From assembly GCF_021730395.1 (NCBI RefSeq), contig NW_026463193.1, forward strand, positions 1-64,000: DNA of 64,000 nt, given 5' to 3'. Numbering within the stretch: the first letter of the stretch is position 1; each line of letters starts with the position of its first letter. The notes under the pieces were generated by a model. That model was not told where the DNA came from. It saw nothing but the letters and a program-made list of their open reading frames with translations, and searched no databases. Origin of the DNA: Mercenaria mercenaria (taxonomy: Eukaryota > Mollusca > Bivalvia > Venerida > Veneridae). The position numbers and the translations under genes are program-made. Positions 23,961-35,827 of the stretch are shown here, piece after piece.

Positions 23961-25062
23961 GTGCAACATACTAAAGTTAAAAGACTGAACATCTTGGAGG
24001 GCGCAATGTTTATATACATGTTTAAAGAGAAAAATACATCGAGGATAGTTAGGCCTACTGTCAATATTCAATTCTTTAAAACAGTAAAGTTTATTTACAT
24101 ATGAACTGCCGTATCCTGCAATCAACAAAACTATAGATTAAAAATCTAAATCCAAAAACAGTAATGATGGGCTGTTAACCAGCCTTCGTTCATGTAATCT
24201 GCTTTTTAATTTCTTTCTTTCATTATTTCATAATTGTACCAGATGCCGTAACCGAGCAATCGATTCTGTGATCATTTTCATCGAGTTCTAATAGCGGCGT
24301 TCTTTACGATGACAGATCAAACTATGGAGTACAGGAAAAAACGCACAGTACAGTATAATTTGTCAAAGATTTTATTATATCTTTACTTTTTTCTGCAATT
24401 AAATTGTCTTAATCAGAATTCATCCATAATATTATTTAGCAGTATTTATTTTGTAGTACATGTATATGTTGCTATTAAATATCAAAATGTCGAAGCAAAT
24501 TTTGAATAAAATGAATGTGAGATGCTATCTAGTCGTGTATATTTAAATTTTGTTTACTTTCATTTAGTTTTCCCTTGAATTGGACGATCCATTTTTGTTG
24601 CAAGGCATTCGAATTTCCTCAGTACAAGGTATTTCTGCATCATTTTCTTTCTTTTAACAAACTCTTCTTTATTCAAAAAAAGAGCAAATTTATATATCCT
24701 GAAGTCATTACATACGTGTGAAATATATTTTGTATATATATTTAATACATAAGGTGACAAGGGAAAAAACAATGTTCGATTGAATTGTGTAGATCCACAA
24801 TTTACTGGTTATAACTCAGGGAAAATTATATCAGAAATACGATACTTTTTTACAGATAGTAAAATATAAAAATAATTCTAATCAGGTTCAATTTCTTACA
24901 AACATTGAACAAAAATTGGGCTCAAACTTTATTTCTTTATAGGTGTTTCAAGATTTTTTCTTCAGAATACTTTTTGGTTGAAATTAAGAGTCTAAGCTAA
25001 TTGGACAAAACTTTGGTTCGAAACAGAATTAAGAAAGATGCGTTTGCTAAACCTTGACTTTG
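23961..25062. other. AT-rich non-coding stretch
   Basis: Small frames only (for example 66 residues at 24309); no family similarity or splice context. Confidence 0.4.
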
Positions 25063-25065
25063 ATC

Positions 25066-25311
25066 TGGGCCCAGTTGTTCGAAACTTTAACAGACTGTTA
25101 AACTAATCGCTTGTTAAATTCTGATTTAAAATACTAGTCTTGGTTTGAAACAGAAGTACGATGTTTTAATTTTACTGCAAAGGAGTTTTAGTGGTCATAA
25201 TCCATGTCATACATTTGTTTTTCTATGTTATCTGAAGTGTCGAAATATTACTCTAAAAGTTAATCGACCGTTAGGTTAATCAGCTGTTAAAGTTTCGAAC
25301 AACCGGGTCCA
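25066..25311. mobile_element. MITE with ~28-bp TIRs
   Basis: Ends read GGGCCCAGTTGTTCGAAACT and the near-perfect inverse (AGTTTCGAACAACCGGGTCC), continuing into TTTAACAG. About 246 bp, non-coding, no clear target duplication. Superfamily not assigned. Confidence 0.75.
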
Positions 25312-25603
25312 GATTGCTAAACAGCGTAAGGCAGATTTAACAAGGCTAAGCTCAAATAGAAATCAAAATTTTACTTCCATTTCTGCACATTAAATATCAT
25401 TGATGCTTTATACGTTTGAATATACTTCAAAAGAGATCAAACACATTTGAAAAATGGCCTTATTCTTTAATGCTCGTGAAAAATAAAAACTCGTCAAACA
25501 CAAACACTGCTTCCGTTTATTTACCCTACAATTCAAAAGTTATTTTGAAGATGCAAAATGTAACATGCGCATTGAACATATCTTGAATATATTTCTATTT
25601 CAG

Positions 25604-25700
25604 GAATTATACTAGCAATGGTCTTTGCCGTTGTTGTGGCGAGTGCGTTTCATACCTTGAATTTCATCATTCATTTTAGGGAAAGGCACTGTCTGAAAAG
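25604..25700 (+). CDS. SLC31/CTR-like copper transporter, exon with TM1
   Basis: Bounded by an acceptor (TTCTATTTCAG|GA) and a donor (AAAAG|GTATCA). In the frame that joins the next exon it encodes ILAMVFAVVVASAFHTLNFIIHFRERHCLK: one hydrophobic helix followed by a charged turn, as in TM1 and the following loop of CTR proteins. It needs one base from an upstream exon, so the Met-rich N-terminus is not in this exon and I could not place it. CTR proteins form trimeric plasma- or endo-membrane pores that import Cu(I). The HTLNF in place of the common LYEGLK marks a divergent member. Confidence 0.6.
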
Positions 25701-26002
25701 GTATCACAAAACAAACCTACGAAATGAAAAATTATACCCGTTGTTAACCTCGTAGCTGCTTCACATAGACTTATGAAAATTATTAATGATGGATTTGATA
25801 TGGAAATGTCTGCATTATTTTTAAAGAAATGGTATTTATTTATCTATTCGGGAATATAACTAATAAGCCTAATAAGTATCGCATACTTTTTCGCAGGTGA
25901 AAAATAAAAATGAGTGTAAATAAGGGTGCATTTGTCCATAATGACATTCGGTTAGAAATAAAAGGATTCATGCTTATTTTGAAGTTTTATGTCTATTTAC
26001 AG

Positions 26003-26489
26003 GAAAACCGATTGGTATCATTACGTTTCCACATTTTATCATATGGTATCAGCATTCCTGGCCTATGTCATGGTGTACTGTGTTATGACGTATAACGTTT
26101 GGCTCCTGGTGTCGATTCTTCTCGGGTCTGGTATAGGACAGCGTATCATTGGACCCTTCATATCAATATATCTAGAGAAGAGGTATCTGTCAGTCAAAAA
26201 TGAAACTAACGAGATTTTCACTGACTTGTTACCCGAACGTGTTACTCCAAGCAATGATAATGTTGACAATGGTGAAATCACATATCCCCATTCAGAACAT
26301 GCCGGTGGAGATTGTGTTTTAAAACAAGGTTCGATGCAAATTCAGTTGGATGACTTTCTTATTCATCAACCACGCCATCTAGATTTAAAAAGTGATAGAA
26401 GTGTTAACGCGACACCACAGATAGAAGAGGTCGATCAGACGTCTGAATACGACAGTCTTGATGGAGATATAAAGCCTATTCAGAGTTAG
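26003..26489 (+). CDS. SLC31/CTR-like copper transporter, terminal exon (TM2-TM3 and tail)
   Basis: Acceptor TGTCTATTTACAG precedes the exon; phase matches the exon ending at 25700 (joint residues LKRKTDWYHY). It encodes YHMVSAFLAYVMVYCVMTYNVWLLV (TM2) and ILLGSGIGQRIIGPFI (TM3), then a hydrophilic tail of about 100 residues to TAG at 26487. MTYNVWL and the GxxxG packing motif (GSGIG) are hallmarks of CTR/SLC31 proteins. The TM2 methionines are spaced M-x4-M rather than the canonical MxxxM, so copper transport should not be assumed. The long acidic tail (EEVDQTSEYDSLDGD) lacks a Cys/His copper-handoff end. A polyadenylation signal follows at 26726. Confidence 0.7.
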
Positions 26490-26561
26490 ACGTGTTTCAG
26501 TTACATGTATGCGTTACCAAGTGAATATCTTATAAGACTGTTTCAATGGTAAAAGGTGAGG

Positions 26562-26655
26562 ATGGAAATATCTGGCTCGAGGGTAACTGTTAAGGCGGTA
26601 AAGAGGCCCTGTTGAGTCACCCGAAACAGTTACCCCAGAGCCAGATATTTCCATT
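26562..26655. repeat. Long hairpin in the copper-transporter 3' UTR region
   Basis: GGAAATATCTGGCTCGAGGG continues to AACTGTT and is mirrored after a ~35-base loop by AACAGTTACCCC..AGCCAGATATTTCC. The stem is about 30 bp with few mismatches. It sits between the stop codon and AATAAA. May be a small palindromic element. Confidence 0.75.
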
Positions 26656-26725
26656 GGCACATTTAACTAGTAATATATCTCCATATTCTTTTTCATGTAT
26701 GCCGTATTCTTCAGTTAATAGAACA

Positions 26726-26731
26726 AATAAA
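26726..26731 (+). terminator. Polyadenylation signal AATAAA
   Basis: Canonical hexamer 237 bases after the copper-transporter stop codon, followed by a T-rich stretch (26744-26757). Confidence 0.5.
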
Positions 26732-26739
26732 GTAAAATG

Positions 26740-27595
26740 AGTGTTTTTTTTTTCTTTTAAGCGCTATTTTAATATAATAGCGTATATATTTAGGCATTCA
26801 TTCATAAATTACAGCACGTGAGTAATCTTACTACCCCGGGGTGTAAGACGAAATTTTCTAGCACAGGCAAGAACACTGTCCAGTATGCAAAAAATAGTGC
26901 TTGTATATCTCGAATTTACCAATTATGTGATATATTTAATATTTGAATGACAATTACAGACACGGTTGGTTTTCATCATTTGTTCTTCAAATAAATATTA
27001 ACAATATATGTAATAAATTACATTTACTAGTGAAACAGATCATTCTTAATCCGACTAGCCTATAAAGTCTCAATCACTTAAAGAGCTTTAAAAAGAAATA
27101 TGTAGAAAATAAAGTTGATTATGTAATATATTTGATATTTGAATGACAACTACAGACAATGCGGTTGGTTTTTATCATTTGTTCTTGAAACAAATATTTA
27201 CAATATATGTAATAAATTACAGTTATTAGTGAATTGCATTATGAAAACTTGACAGTAAAAGAAACGGAAGGTTAATTATTTCATACGCATGCAATATTGC
27301 CTTTAATATACCAGCATTTGTAGAGACGCGATTGAATACTTTTCTTCTAATATATGTTAAAGGGCACAAGTTATATTCTTTGAGTTAGGAAATCTATAGT
27401 TTTATCTGTTCGTGTGTCTATCTTGCCTTTTCATATATTAAGAGTTTCTTAAATGATCCTGCAGAACGATTTTAAAAGAGAAATAGTAATTTAAATATTC
27501 AATTTTATTTTCTGGGTATCTATTTTCAAAGTTCTTTAAGTGATTGAGACTTTATAGGCTAGTCGGATTAAGAATAATCTGTTGGCGGGGAATAA
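26740..27595. other. AT-rich sequence with an internal duplication
   Basis: The phrase GTGATATATTTAATATTTGAATGACAA near 26929 recurs in altered form near 27122, and the surrounding 120 bp align. No gene seen. Confidence 0.5.
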
Positions 27596-27699
27596 TTGTA
27601 TTAGTCCCCTACTGGTTGAAAACCAGTATCGGGGACTATAGGAATGCGCTTTTCCGTTGGTCATTCCGTTATTCCGTCCGTTCGTCCTTCCGTCCGTCC

Positions 27700-28900
27700 A
27701 CAATTACGTGTCCGGTCCATAACTCTGCCATCCATGAAGGGATTTTAATATTACTTGGCACAAATGTTCCCCATGATGAGACAACGTGTCATGCATAAAC
27801 CCCGGACCCTTAGCTTAAAGGTCAAGGTCACAGTTGGAGGTAAAAGGTCAACAGGGCTTTTTTCCTGCCCGATCCATAACTCTGCCATCCATGAAGGGAT
27901 TTAATATTATTTGGCACAAATGTACCTCATAATAAGACGATGTGTCATGCACGAATGTCAGACCCCTACCTCAAAGGTCAAGGTCACACTTGGCTGTCAG
28001 ATGTTAACATGGCATGAACAGGGTCTGTTTCGTGTCCGGTCCATAACTCTGTCATTCATCAAGGGATTTTAATATCACTTGGCACAAATGTTCCCCATGA
28101 TGAGACGACGTGTCATGCGGAAATCCCGGACCCCTGGCTCAAGGGTCAAGGTCACAATTGGAGGTCAAATGTCAACAGGGCTTTTTTCCTCTCCGGACAA
28201 TAACTCTACCATCCATGAAGGGATTCTAATATTACTTGGCACAAATGTTCCCCATGATGAGACGACGTGTCATGCGCAAAACCCGGACCCCTAGCTTAAA
28301 GGTCAAGCTCACAATTGGAGGTCAAAGGTCAATAGGTTTTTTTTTCCTGTCCGGTCAGAACTCTGTCATTCATCAAGGGATTTTAATATTACTTGGCATA
28401 AACGTTCTCCATGATGAGAGGACGTATCGTGCACAACATACACCCAGAACCCTAGCTTAAAAGTCAAGGTCACAATTGGAGATCAAAGGTCAATGGGACA
28501 TTTTTCCTGCCCGGTGTATAACTTTGTCATGCAAAACAGGATTTGAATATTACTTGGCACAAATGTTCACCACTATGAGACGGAGTTTCGTGCGCAAAAA
28601 CCTGGTCCCTAGGTCGAAGGTCAAGGTCACACATAGAGGACAAAGGTAAGATACAAGAATGACTTTGTCTGGAATATTTCTTCTTAATTCGTAGAGGGAT
28701 TTTGATGTAACTTGGCATAAATGTTCATTACCATGAAACGGATTGTTGTGTGCAAGAACAAGGTCCTTAGGTCTAAGGTCAAGGTCACACTTAGAGGTCA
28801 AATGCCAAATTCAAGAATGACTTTGTCCGGAGCATTTCTTCTTCATACATAGAGGGTTTTTGATGTAACTTGGCAAAATTGTACACCATCATGAGACGAA
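27700..28900. repeat. ~160-bp tandem array rich in AGGTCA half-sites
   Basis: Seven to eight diverged units beginning near CCATAACTCTG(C/T)CAT (27719, 27877, 28043, 28200, 28358, 28517 and on). Each has TTACTTGGCACAAATGTTC, then AAGGTCAAGGTCAC, then GGAGGTCAAAGGTCAA or variants. Frames across it are repeat products. Confidence 0.9.
28319..28331 (+). promoter_or_regulatory. Perfect DR1 nuclear-receptor-type motif
   Basis: AGGTCA-A-AGGTCA, two half-sites with one-base spacing, the RXR/HNF4-type element. Occurs within the tandem array; binding is not shown. Confidence 0.5.
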
Positions 28901-28924
28901 GTGTCATGCGCAGGTCCCTTCTTT

Positions 28925-29325
28925 AGAATTACTTCCCTTTGTTGTTACTATAAATAGCTTATATTGTAACTTTTTCATTACTAGTCATAGGGAAGAATCG
29001 AGACCACTTTTCTGTGGTACAACAAGCATGTTACATCCAATGTTTAGGTGTATTTTGACCTATCTCTACCTCAGGTAAGGATTTTTGTTAGACTTAGAGT
29101 TTTTTTTTGGGGGGGGGGAGGATTTTTTTTTCTTTTTTTTAGATTAACTTCCCTTAGTTGTTACTATAAATAACTTATATTGTAACTCTTTTATAATTGA
29201 CCATAGGGAAAAACCAAGACCACTTTGCTGTGGTACAACATAGATGTTACTTTCAAATTTTAGGTGTATTTTAAGGTATCTCTGCCTGGTAAGGAGTTTT
29301 TTGTGGATTTAGAAAAACAAAAGAA
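28925..29325. repeat. Duplicated ~190-bp unit
   Basis: ACTTCCCTTTGTTGTTACTA near 28930 and ACTTCCCTTAGTTGTTACTA near 29148 begin two aligned units with matching ATAGGGAA and GTGGTACAACA blocks, separated by a G/T-rich run near 29101-29140. Confidence 0.8.
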
Positions 29326-29666
29326 TTACAATAATTACTACACAACCACAGAATTAAAATTCCATTTGCAAATACAGGTGCTAGTGTAAAGAAATTTGCT
29401 ATAACGGGCGTTATTGTGACATTCTGGCACTCTTGTTTTGGGGGTTTTTTTTACTATAAATATGATACCTTTTTGATAATTGGCCAAAAAATGCTATATG
29501 AAAACAACTGTAGGTTTTTATACATACAAATTTTAATTCAAGTGTTTTGTTATAACATATTGTATATATAGTACAACATTGTTTATACATTATTGACAGA
29601 TATCACTTCATTATGTTATACTGCAGTAGAGAGAATTAGTTGCCTTCCAGTAGGGGACTTTGTATT

Positions 29667-30419
29667 GCATGGCAATACTTCATTCACTTGTTTTCACTGT
29701 CTTGTTATAGGAACATGGTAGGGGTTAAAGAGTGAGGTAAGGCGCCAGAGAAATAGTTTAACTCTGGTCGGAGGTGTATTTTTGTCACTGACCGTTCAAA
29801 AGCGGTATTCTACTTTGTTCCTTCTTTATGTATGTTTTGTGTTCTGTGTTATTATGGCATTCGTTAATATCAGTGTGTACCTGTGCTAACTCATTGTGTA
29901 CCTAGTTACAGTTACAGCCTCGTTTCCATGTGGAGTGCTGTATGGGCGGCCGTGTTCTTCGAATGCAGATATTTTCCTCTTAATTGTTTTTTTCTGTACA
30001 CATGTTATATTTGTTTGCTTGTCACAAATATTATACTTCTGCAGTGATTTGTTTTGCTTTTTGCAAATGTATTATAACCAAGATACGCACTGAATAAGGA
30101 AACGGTTAACGTTTTCACGCACATTGTTACGTCTTCATGATATGAATAATATCTTATGTGGAGAAAACCTAAAAACAGGTAGAAGAATCATTTGTAAAAA
30201 AAAAACACCGTCTTTCGTACTTACTCTTGTACAGGATATTCTGTAAGCAGATATTATACATACATTATAGATGATATATATATCATGCAAGGTATGAATA
30301 AACATTTATTAAACGGTAATGGCGGACCTGGAGTGGTTTTTAGCACTACTTAACCTATATTACATGAGGGCGCAGCCCGAGTAATACAGTGCCTGTTCAG
30401 CACATTTAGACGAGTGTAT
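29667..30419. other. Non-coding stretch
   Basis: No supported gene. Includes a mollusc-type repeat phrase near 30350 (TTACATGAGGGCGCAGCCCG). Confidence 0.4.
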
Positions 30420-30567
30420 TTATATCGTCCGCGGTATTCTCGCGTCATTGGTAATTTCGCGTTATTTCCGTTTTGCACGAAAGCGCCATCTTGACGTTGT
30501 TTACAAACAACCTACTTTCATTTTCAGTTCAAATCTTAATCATTTCATCCAGAATGCATAGAATTTT
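30420..30567 (+). promoter_or_regulatory. Candidate CpG-containing promoter and first exon
   Basis: Locally CpG-richer sequence with an inverted YY1-type motif (GCGCCATCTT near 30483). Downstream, ATG at 30553 (CAGAATGCATAGAATTTTG) is followed at once by GTGAGT, a good donor. This would be a first exon encoding MHRIL. No downstream exon was identified. Confidence 0.22.
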
Positions 30568-31199
30568 GGTGAGTTAGCTTTCAAAATAGTTGAAGTACTT
30601 AAATTTCTATCCAATTAAACCAAATCCTGTATTTTTCACTTGTTAACATCGTTTTCGCCAATGTTTTTGTTTATGTCGTCTGTTATAAATAGGCCCAATT
30701 CGGACAAACGACGATCCCGCAATGCCCCGATTCCCTTTAATTCCGCCTTGGTACCATATAATTTCCGAAGCGGACTGGATTTAGTGGTCGCATATAAAGT
30801 TTAAATGGTCAGGATTCTGAGAAGGGACAGCTCTTTCAGGTGTACACACTGTCAAAATGAGTAAATTGTTAAGTACTGGGTGTGGAACATTTCGCATATT
30901 TTTACCAATATCGTTATAATTAAACTATTATTTTTACAAACGGACACAGAAGTCCGTAGTGTATCGGAAATAAACAAATATCGTGGTATGTAACCGAACA
31001 ATAATTCTACAACACAACAACAACATCTTTAACGCGAAAATACCAAGTAGGCATTGTACCTAATTTAAAGAATATTTAAAAAAATGAAATAAAAAAGTAA
31101 ATATTGTCATATATGATGCCATTGCATGATACAACAACTTTTATTTTCAATGTTCTGTCATCAGTAATGGAATAATGTTCAAAAGATGATCAACAACAA

Positions 31200-34100
31200 A
31201 TAGTCCTACCTGTGTAAAGGGAAGGTAACTGTGTAACTAAATACGGGTTACTTAAGACAGTACTAGTTATCTCCCTTATCAGTTTGCATATAAAGTGTCA
31301 GAATTGACCCTATATTGACCTATGGTCTGTTTCATGTAGCAATCAAAGAAAACACTGATGTTCTTAAATATTTATTTAATTCTGTTTATATGAAATATAA
31401 TGATTTATATAATGTTTTATGAAAATAGTACAAGTATGTTAATAAAGTGATAAGTATGTGGTATTGCACTTTGTTGACAGTAAAAAATATGAATTATATA
31501 AAAATGGACATTTTCATGAGAAAAAGAACATATAGCTACAATTCATTAAAAACATAAGATCATAAAAAATAAGCCAACCAATTTCTAGGAAAAAACAACT
31601 TCATAGTAACAGAGAAAATCAAAAAGTACTGGAAAAGAGGTCAAATGTTGCCTTGTAGTACTACTTCTTAATGTTTGAATAATGCCAGTTCAAATCAAAA
31701 TACAACATTATTGGAAACTTTTATGAGTTTTTTATAAGTTTTTATGAAGGCTGCTAAAGCCAGTAGCCTGTAATATGATATAAAATTTGAAAATACAAAA
31801 CGTTTTGACTAGTACAGTGGTGACATCACTTTTAAAGTAACCATGCCACTATCAAAGTTGACAGGGAACTTAAGGAAATTAACCTGCAAAGTTTCGTGAA
31901 GACTAATTAATAATATATTGTCCAGAAAAACAAATCAGGACAGGCACAGGCACACCATTTGGACAACTAAGTCTTCATTTCCGTAAACTCGCACAACAAA
32001 AAGTAATGACAATATAAAATACTGAAAACATACTCATGACAAGTACAAAAGGGCCAACATTTCTGAGTCATAGAACTTTCTGATCTTATGATGCTTAATG
32101 AGGTAACATGTTACACAAAATATTGCTATGGTAAGAAAAGGGCAACAATTATGAAAAAAGCCAAATGCAATTATGTAACTAGTGCATTTAATGTCAGATT
32201 ATTACAGTTTGCAATTGTAAGAAGTTTAATACATTTTTCATTAACAAAGTGGAAGGTGTTTTAGGTATTTTTATGACAAAACATGTCTCCCACCTATGCA
32301 TACCTTTATGCTATGGCGGCTATTTTGTGCAGCAAAATGGAAAGTGTCGCTGATATGCAAAAATATACTTGGTACTGATCACTCCTGTGAAGTTTCATCA
32401 AAATCTGTTTAAGTAGTTTTGACCTGTGAAAGCCGACAAGATTTTTTCTACTTTTAGCTCTGGCTGCAATTTAGTGCATCGAAACGAAAACGTGCAATCG
32501 ATAATGCACAACACTATGCTTGGTACTGATCATTCCTATGAAGTTTTATCAAAATCTGGCCAGCAACTTGTCCTCTTAAAGCCAGACAGGCTTAATGCGG
32601 ATAGACGAGAAGGCATAAACAATACCTCTCCCCACCTTTAGATGAGACATTATTCCAAGATAAAACCTTACATACAACACTTTACAAAATCAGGATGCTA
32701 AAAAATGGATGTGCAATACCTCTACCTATCCTACACAAGTAATATGGAGGAGTTATGGATAATGACATGTACGATAAACAAATGTTTTAAGACTGAAGAA
32801 AATGCATTGAATAGTTCAAAAATTTACATTAGCGTTTTAGTTCAATATAAACTTTGTCACACTAAAATGATATTGCAATTATAATGACCAATCGCTTTTT
32901 AGATTAATGAAGGAGAAAATCAATTTATGCCAACTTTAAACTTACAACTTTAAAAACGAAAATTATCAAACGTTTTACTGTGGTATTGCATGAAATTAAA
33001 TTTTGTCACCATACAAATAATTAATGATTTTAATAATACTGATAACTATGATCTTAAGTTTGATTTGTGGACATACTGTGCTATAAACTGAGACAAAACA
33101 GTACTGATACACTACAAGACACAGTATTTTGAAAATTATAACAGTGTAATGTTTACATATTCTCAAAGTTTCTGAATCACATTTACATGCACAGTTGGAC
33201 AGGACTTGTTGCTCTCTACATATGCGTCCTACAATAACAGCAAAATATGTAACAAAATTGATTCAGAAGGCTCCTCTATACTAAACTGTGCAAGCTGCAG
33301 ACACTGATCTTGAACAATAGCTGAACGGTGACACTGAAGATTTCACAGGTATATATCTGAACAAAGAAATGCATAATGTAGTAACTCTGTATTCGAGGTG
33401 TCTGCAGCTCTTTAATATTCAAAATATGTATATTTCTGAATAACAGGTAGAATAAAAGTGTTACTGGATTAATAAAACTCAACATATCTTATGCATAAGA
33501 CCCATTTTAGTAGAATATATCAAGAGGCCAATAGTGACCCTAAGTCACTCACTTGACCTTACTATTTGACCTAAAATATATGTATGACACACTATGTAAT
33601 TTAGAATATTATGATGGCAGGCTATATTTTATTCTATATCTTAAATACTTTGAAAATAACACACCTTATACTTGACATTTCATAAGTTATTCTTACATTC
33701 ACCTTTTTAAGCTTATAACAATAGAATTGTGTTTACCTTTTTAATTAATTTCAGGAGGAAAATGTAAGATATTTGGAAAGTTACATTCATAAGTCTGTAA
33801 TTATTTGGTACTGTATAATTTCTTTTTGTAAGTGTAAAGTTTATATATCATACTTGACCCTTGGTCTCATGTGAAACAAACTTTACACAAGCCTCTTGAA
33901 GTGATATATGCCAAATCAATAACTGAATTACATTGTAACTATTTGAATATTGTAAACAATTACCTGAAGGTATAAATATCTGTGTTTAATTAAGTCATAC
34001 AGATCAACATTGGCATTCTCATCATATGAATCCACAGAACATTTTACACTGAAATAATGAAAAAACTTTCTACAAATTTGTACTTTCCATACTGAAATTT

Positions 34101-34430
34101 ACAGACTTTACATTAAATTAGGACTCTAAATCCATTGAAAACATCAAGAGACAGAAAAGCTTTGAAACATGGTTAGTAGTTCTTTTATCTCTGTATCATA
34201 TGAAAGGCTAAGAGTTAAGGAGTCAGAATAGATATCTTTACCTAAGTCAAAATTTCTTGATTCAAAATGGTTGGCTGTACCATCCTTCATGAAACTTCAT
34301 AAAATCATTTTAATTACATTTACAATGTGTATCTGTTAAATGTTTATGGGAATGTAATTTTAATAACTGGCATTATATTACCTTTGACATGTTAAACTTG
34401 TTAAAGAGTATCATTTGTACATCACTGTAC
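31200..34430. other. Long AT-rich stretch, possible 3' UTR or intergenic DNA
   Basis: No coding frame. If the minus-strand exons suggested at 35559 and 34481 are real, part of this could be their 3' UTR. Includes the repeat at 32275-32640. Confidence 0.35.
32275..32645. repeat. Two-unit tandem repeat, mollusc type
   Basis: TACTTGGTACTGATCACTCC..GAAGTTTCATCAAAATCTG near 32367 recurs near 32517 (TGCTTGGTACTGATCATTCC..GAAGTTTTATCAAAATCTG). Unit about 150 bp, preceded in each case by TTTTGTGCAGC/TTTTAGCTCTGG-like sequence. Confidence 0.65.
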
Positions 34431-34439
34431 CATCAGACA

Positions 34440-34481
34440 TCTTTCACTTCTGTCAACCTGACTAGACATGCTGGACACCCC
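34440..34481 (-). other. Candidate terminal exon on minus strand
   Basis: On the minus strand an acceptor (TTATATATTTCAG) leads into a short frame GCPACLVRLTEVKDV then stop. Too short to identify; may belong with the first-exon candidate at 35559-35584, but the intervening exon is not established. Confidence 0.15.
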
Positions 34482-35558
34482 TGAAATATATAAATGATAA
34501 AATCTGTGAAAAGACTCATCATGCAAAAAAAAAACCATAACACCGTCTTTATAAAATCACCTTAACCTAAAAAAAAATATCATTATTTCAAATTATTATT
34601 GTCCATAAAAGTATAATGTATCCCATCCATAATCATTACATGACTCCTTATGTAATTTACCAGTTCATAGTTTGGAATGGCTTCCAGTCTAAATCCAGAA
34701 GTTGGAAGAAAACAAATTATGAAAGTTTATTTATGGTTATTTAAAAGAATGACCTGCCTGTTAATTGTCAACTGTTTGCTCTTTTTAATATTGATAGGCA
34801 ATTGCATTTTATCAAATGCTGTCTAATATATATATATCAACTGTCAATAGTTTTACAAGTGTTAATTAGATGTCACTGAATTGTGTACTTGTTTCAACAT
34901 CATAAAGAAGATAAAAACTACATGTAAATTGTAAAACATTGTATGAGATAACCCTTCCATCCTGTATAAATTGCCTTTAAAAAGAAATTACATAGAAGTA
35001 TTATCCCACAGTTTTTGACTGTCCCTGCTCTATCTAACTTTTCAAGCTTCTGCAGCCACTTTAATGTGTCATCTGTTCACTTGTACTTCTGTCTGAAATG
35101 AGTAATTATAATATTTCAATAACTTATAATTATAAATATATTATGTTATTCCTTTCCTACAATTTGCAACAGTTTCTTTTGAAAATTCATTTTATCTCTA
35201 TTACTGTACATTCTGTTCTGACTACAGCTAAAATACATAGAACAGACTATAAGCTATTATAAGGTCAAAGGTCACCCTAAAAGGAAAAATCGGTAAACTT
35301 AGGCCCAGTTAATCACAGATGCTTTAAATAACCTGTCATTTCACACAATAATTTGCTATAGGGTTATGTATCTACAAACAAAAAACAAGAAAAAACAAAT
35401 TAATAGAAAGAACATTTTTTGGGCAATTTAAAAAGCGACAATGAAAGTGAAAGTAGAAAGTCAATATTTTCTTATCGACTTTTCTTTCATAATTTCCGTT
35501 TAAAGCGTAACAGTTTACTTTCATACTGTATTGAATAATCCATAAACATTATACTTAC

Positions 35559-35660
35559 CGTTTAAATGCATGAAAAATCCTCATGGTACCCGTAAACTTA
35601 TAATTTGTTGATAACCTCTCAGTTTTCGGCCGATTTCACGTGAAAATACGAAACCGGTGT
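35559..35660 (-). promoter_or_regulatory. Candidate promoter and first exon on minus strand
   Basis: On the minus strand GGTACCATGAGG gives a start at 35584, followed by MRIFHAFK and a strong donor (ACG|GTAAGTAT) at 35558. Upstream lie an ETS-type CCGGAAGT motif (near 35680) and a TTTCACGTGAAA E-box palindrome (near 35640). It stops about 60 bases short of the foldback element inserted at 35719. A frame reading DDTLKWLQKLEKLDRAGTVKNC near 35000-35070 (-) looks protein-like but cannot be tied in. Confidence 0.3.
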
Positions 35661-35789
35661 TGACATAAATGTTCTACTTCCGGCGGTATTCGATTGCGTA
35701 AATCGGCTCTAGTACTATCACACTGGCCATAGCTTTATCAGATCAAGTGGTTCCAACGTTGTTTGAGCGGTGAATTTTACGCCGATCAA

Positions 35790-35827
35790 ATGGAGAAATA
35801 TGGCCGATACTACAAATTTCCGGTATT
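35790..35827 (+). other. Start-codon exon with GTAAGT donor in the foldback arm
   Basis: ATG at 35790 gives MEKYGRYYKFPV plus two bases, ending exactly at GTAAGTATG. The same ATG and donor are kept in the right arm (inverse, near 38353-38400) and in the third copy (inverse, near 58021-58067). A later piece, FRVGRYATQSSGYRSVSYLR (near 36165), is also readable in more than one copy. Looks like the 5' end of a gene captured or used by the element. Confidence 0.4.

Larger units (their letters stand above)
27603..29659. mobile_element. TIR element with tandem core and 7-bp target duplication
   Basis: Ends AGTCCCCTACTGG and its inverse CCAGTAGGGGACT; TTGTATT lies immediately outside both (27596-27602 and 29660-29666). 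The left end also folds on itself (TACTGGTT-GAAA-ACCAGTA within AGTCCCC...GGGGACT). Inside are a ~160-bp tandem array (27700-28900) and a duplicated ~190-bp unit (28925-29325). Non-coding. A 7-bp duplication is compatible with Dada or some hAT groups; family left open. Confidence 0.8.

Noticed and set aside
26063-26281. 72-residue frame on -
   Set aside because: Shadow of the copper-transporter terminal exon.
27700-28900. CRISPR-like array
   Set aside because: Units are ~160 bp, diverged throughout, with no constant-repeat/variable-spacer pattern, and the DNA is animal.
34440-35110. Complete minus-strand host gene
   Set aside because: Exon-like fragments exist but frames cannot be joined consistently, so only candidates are listed.
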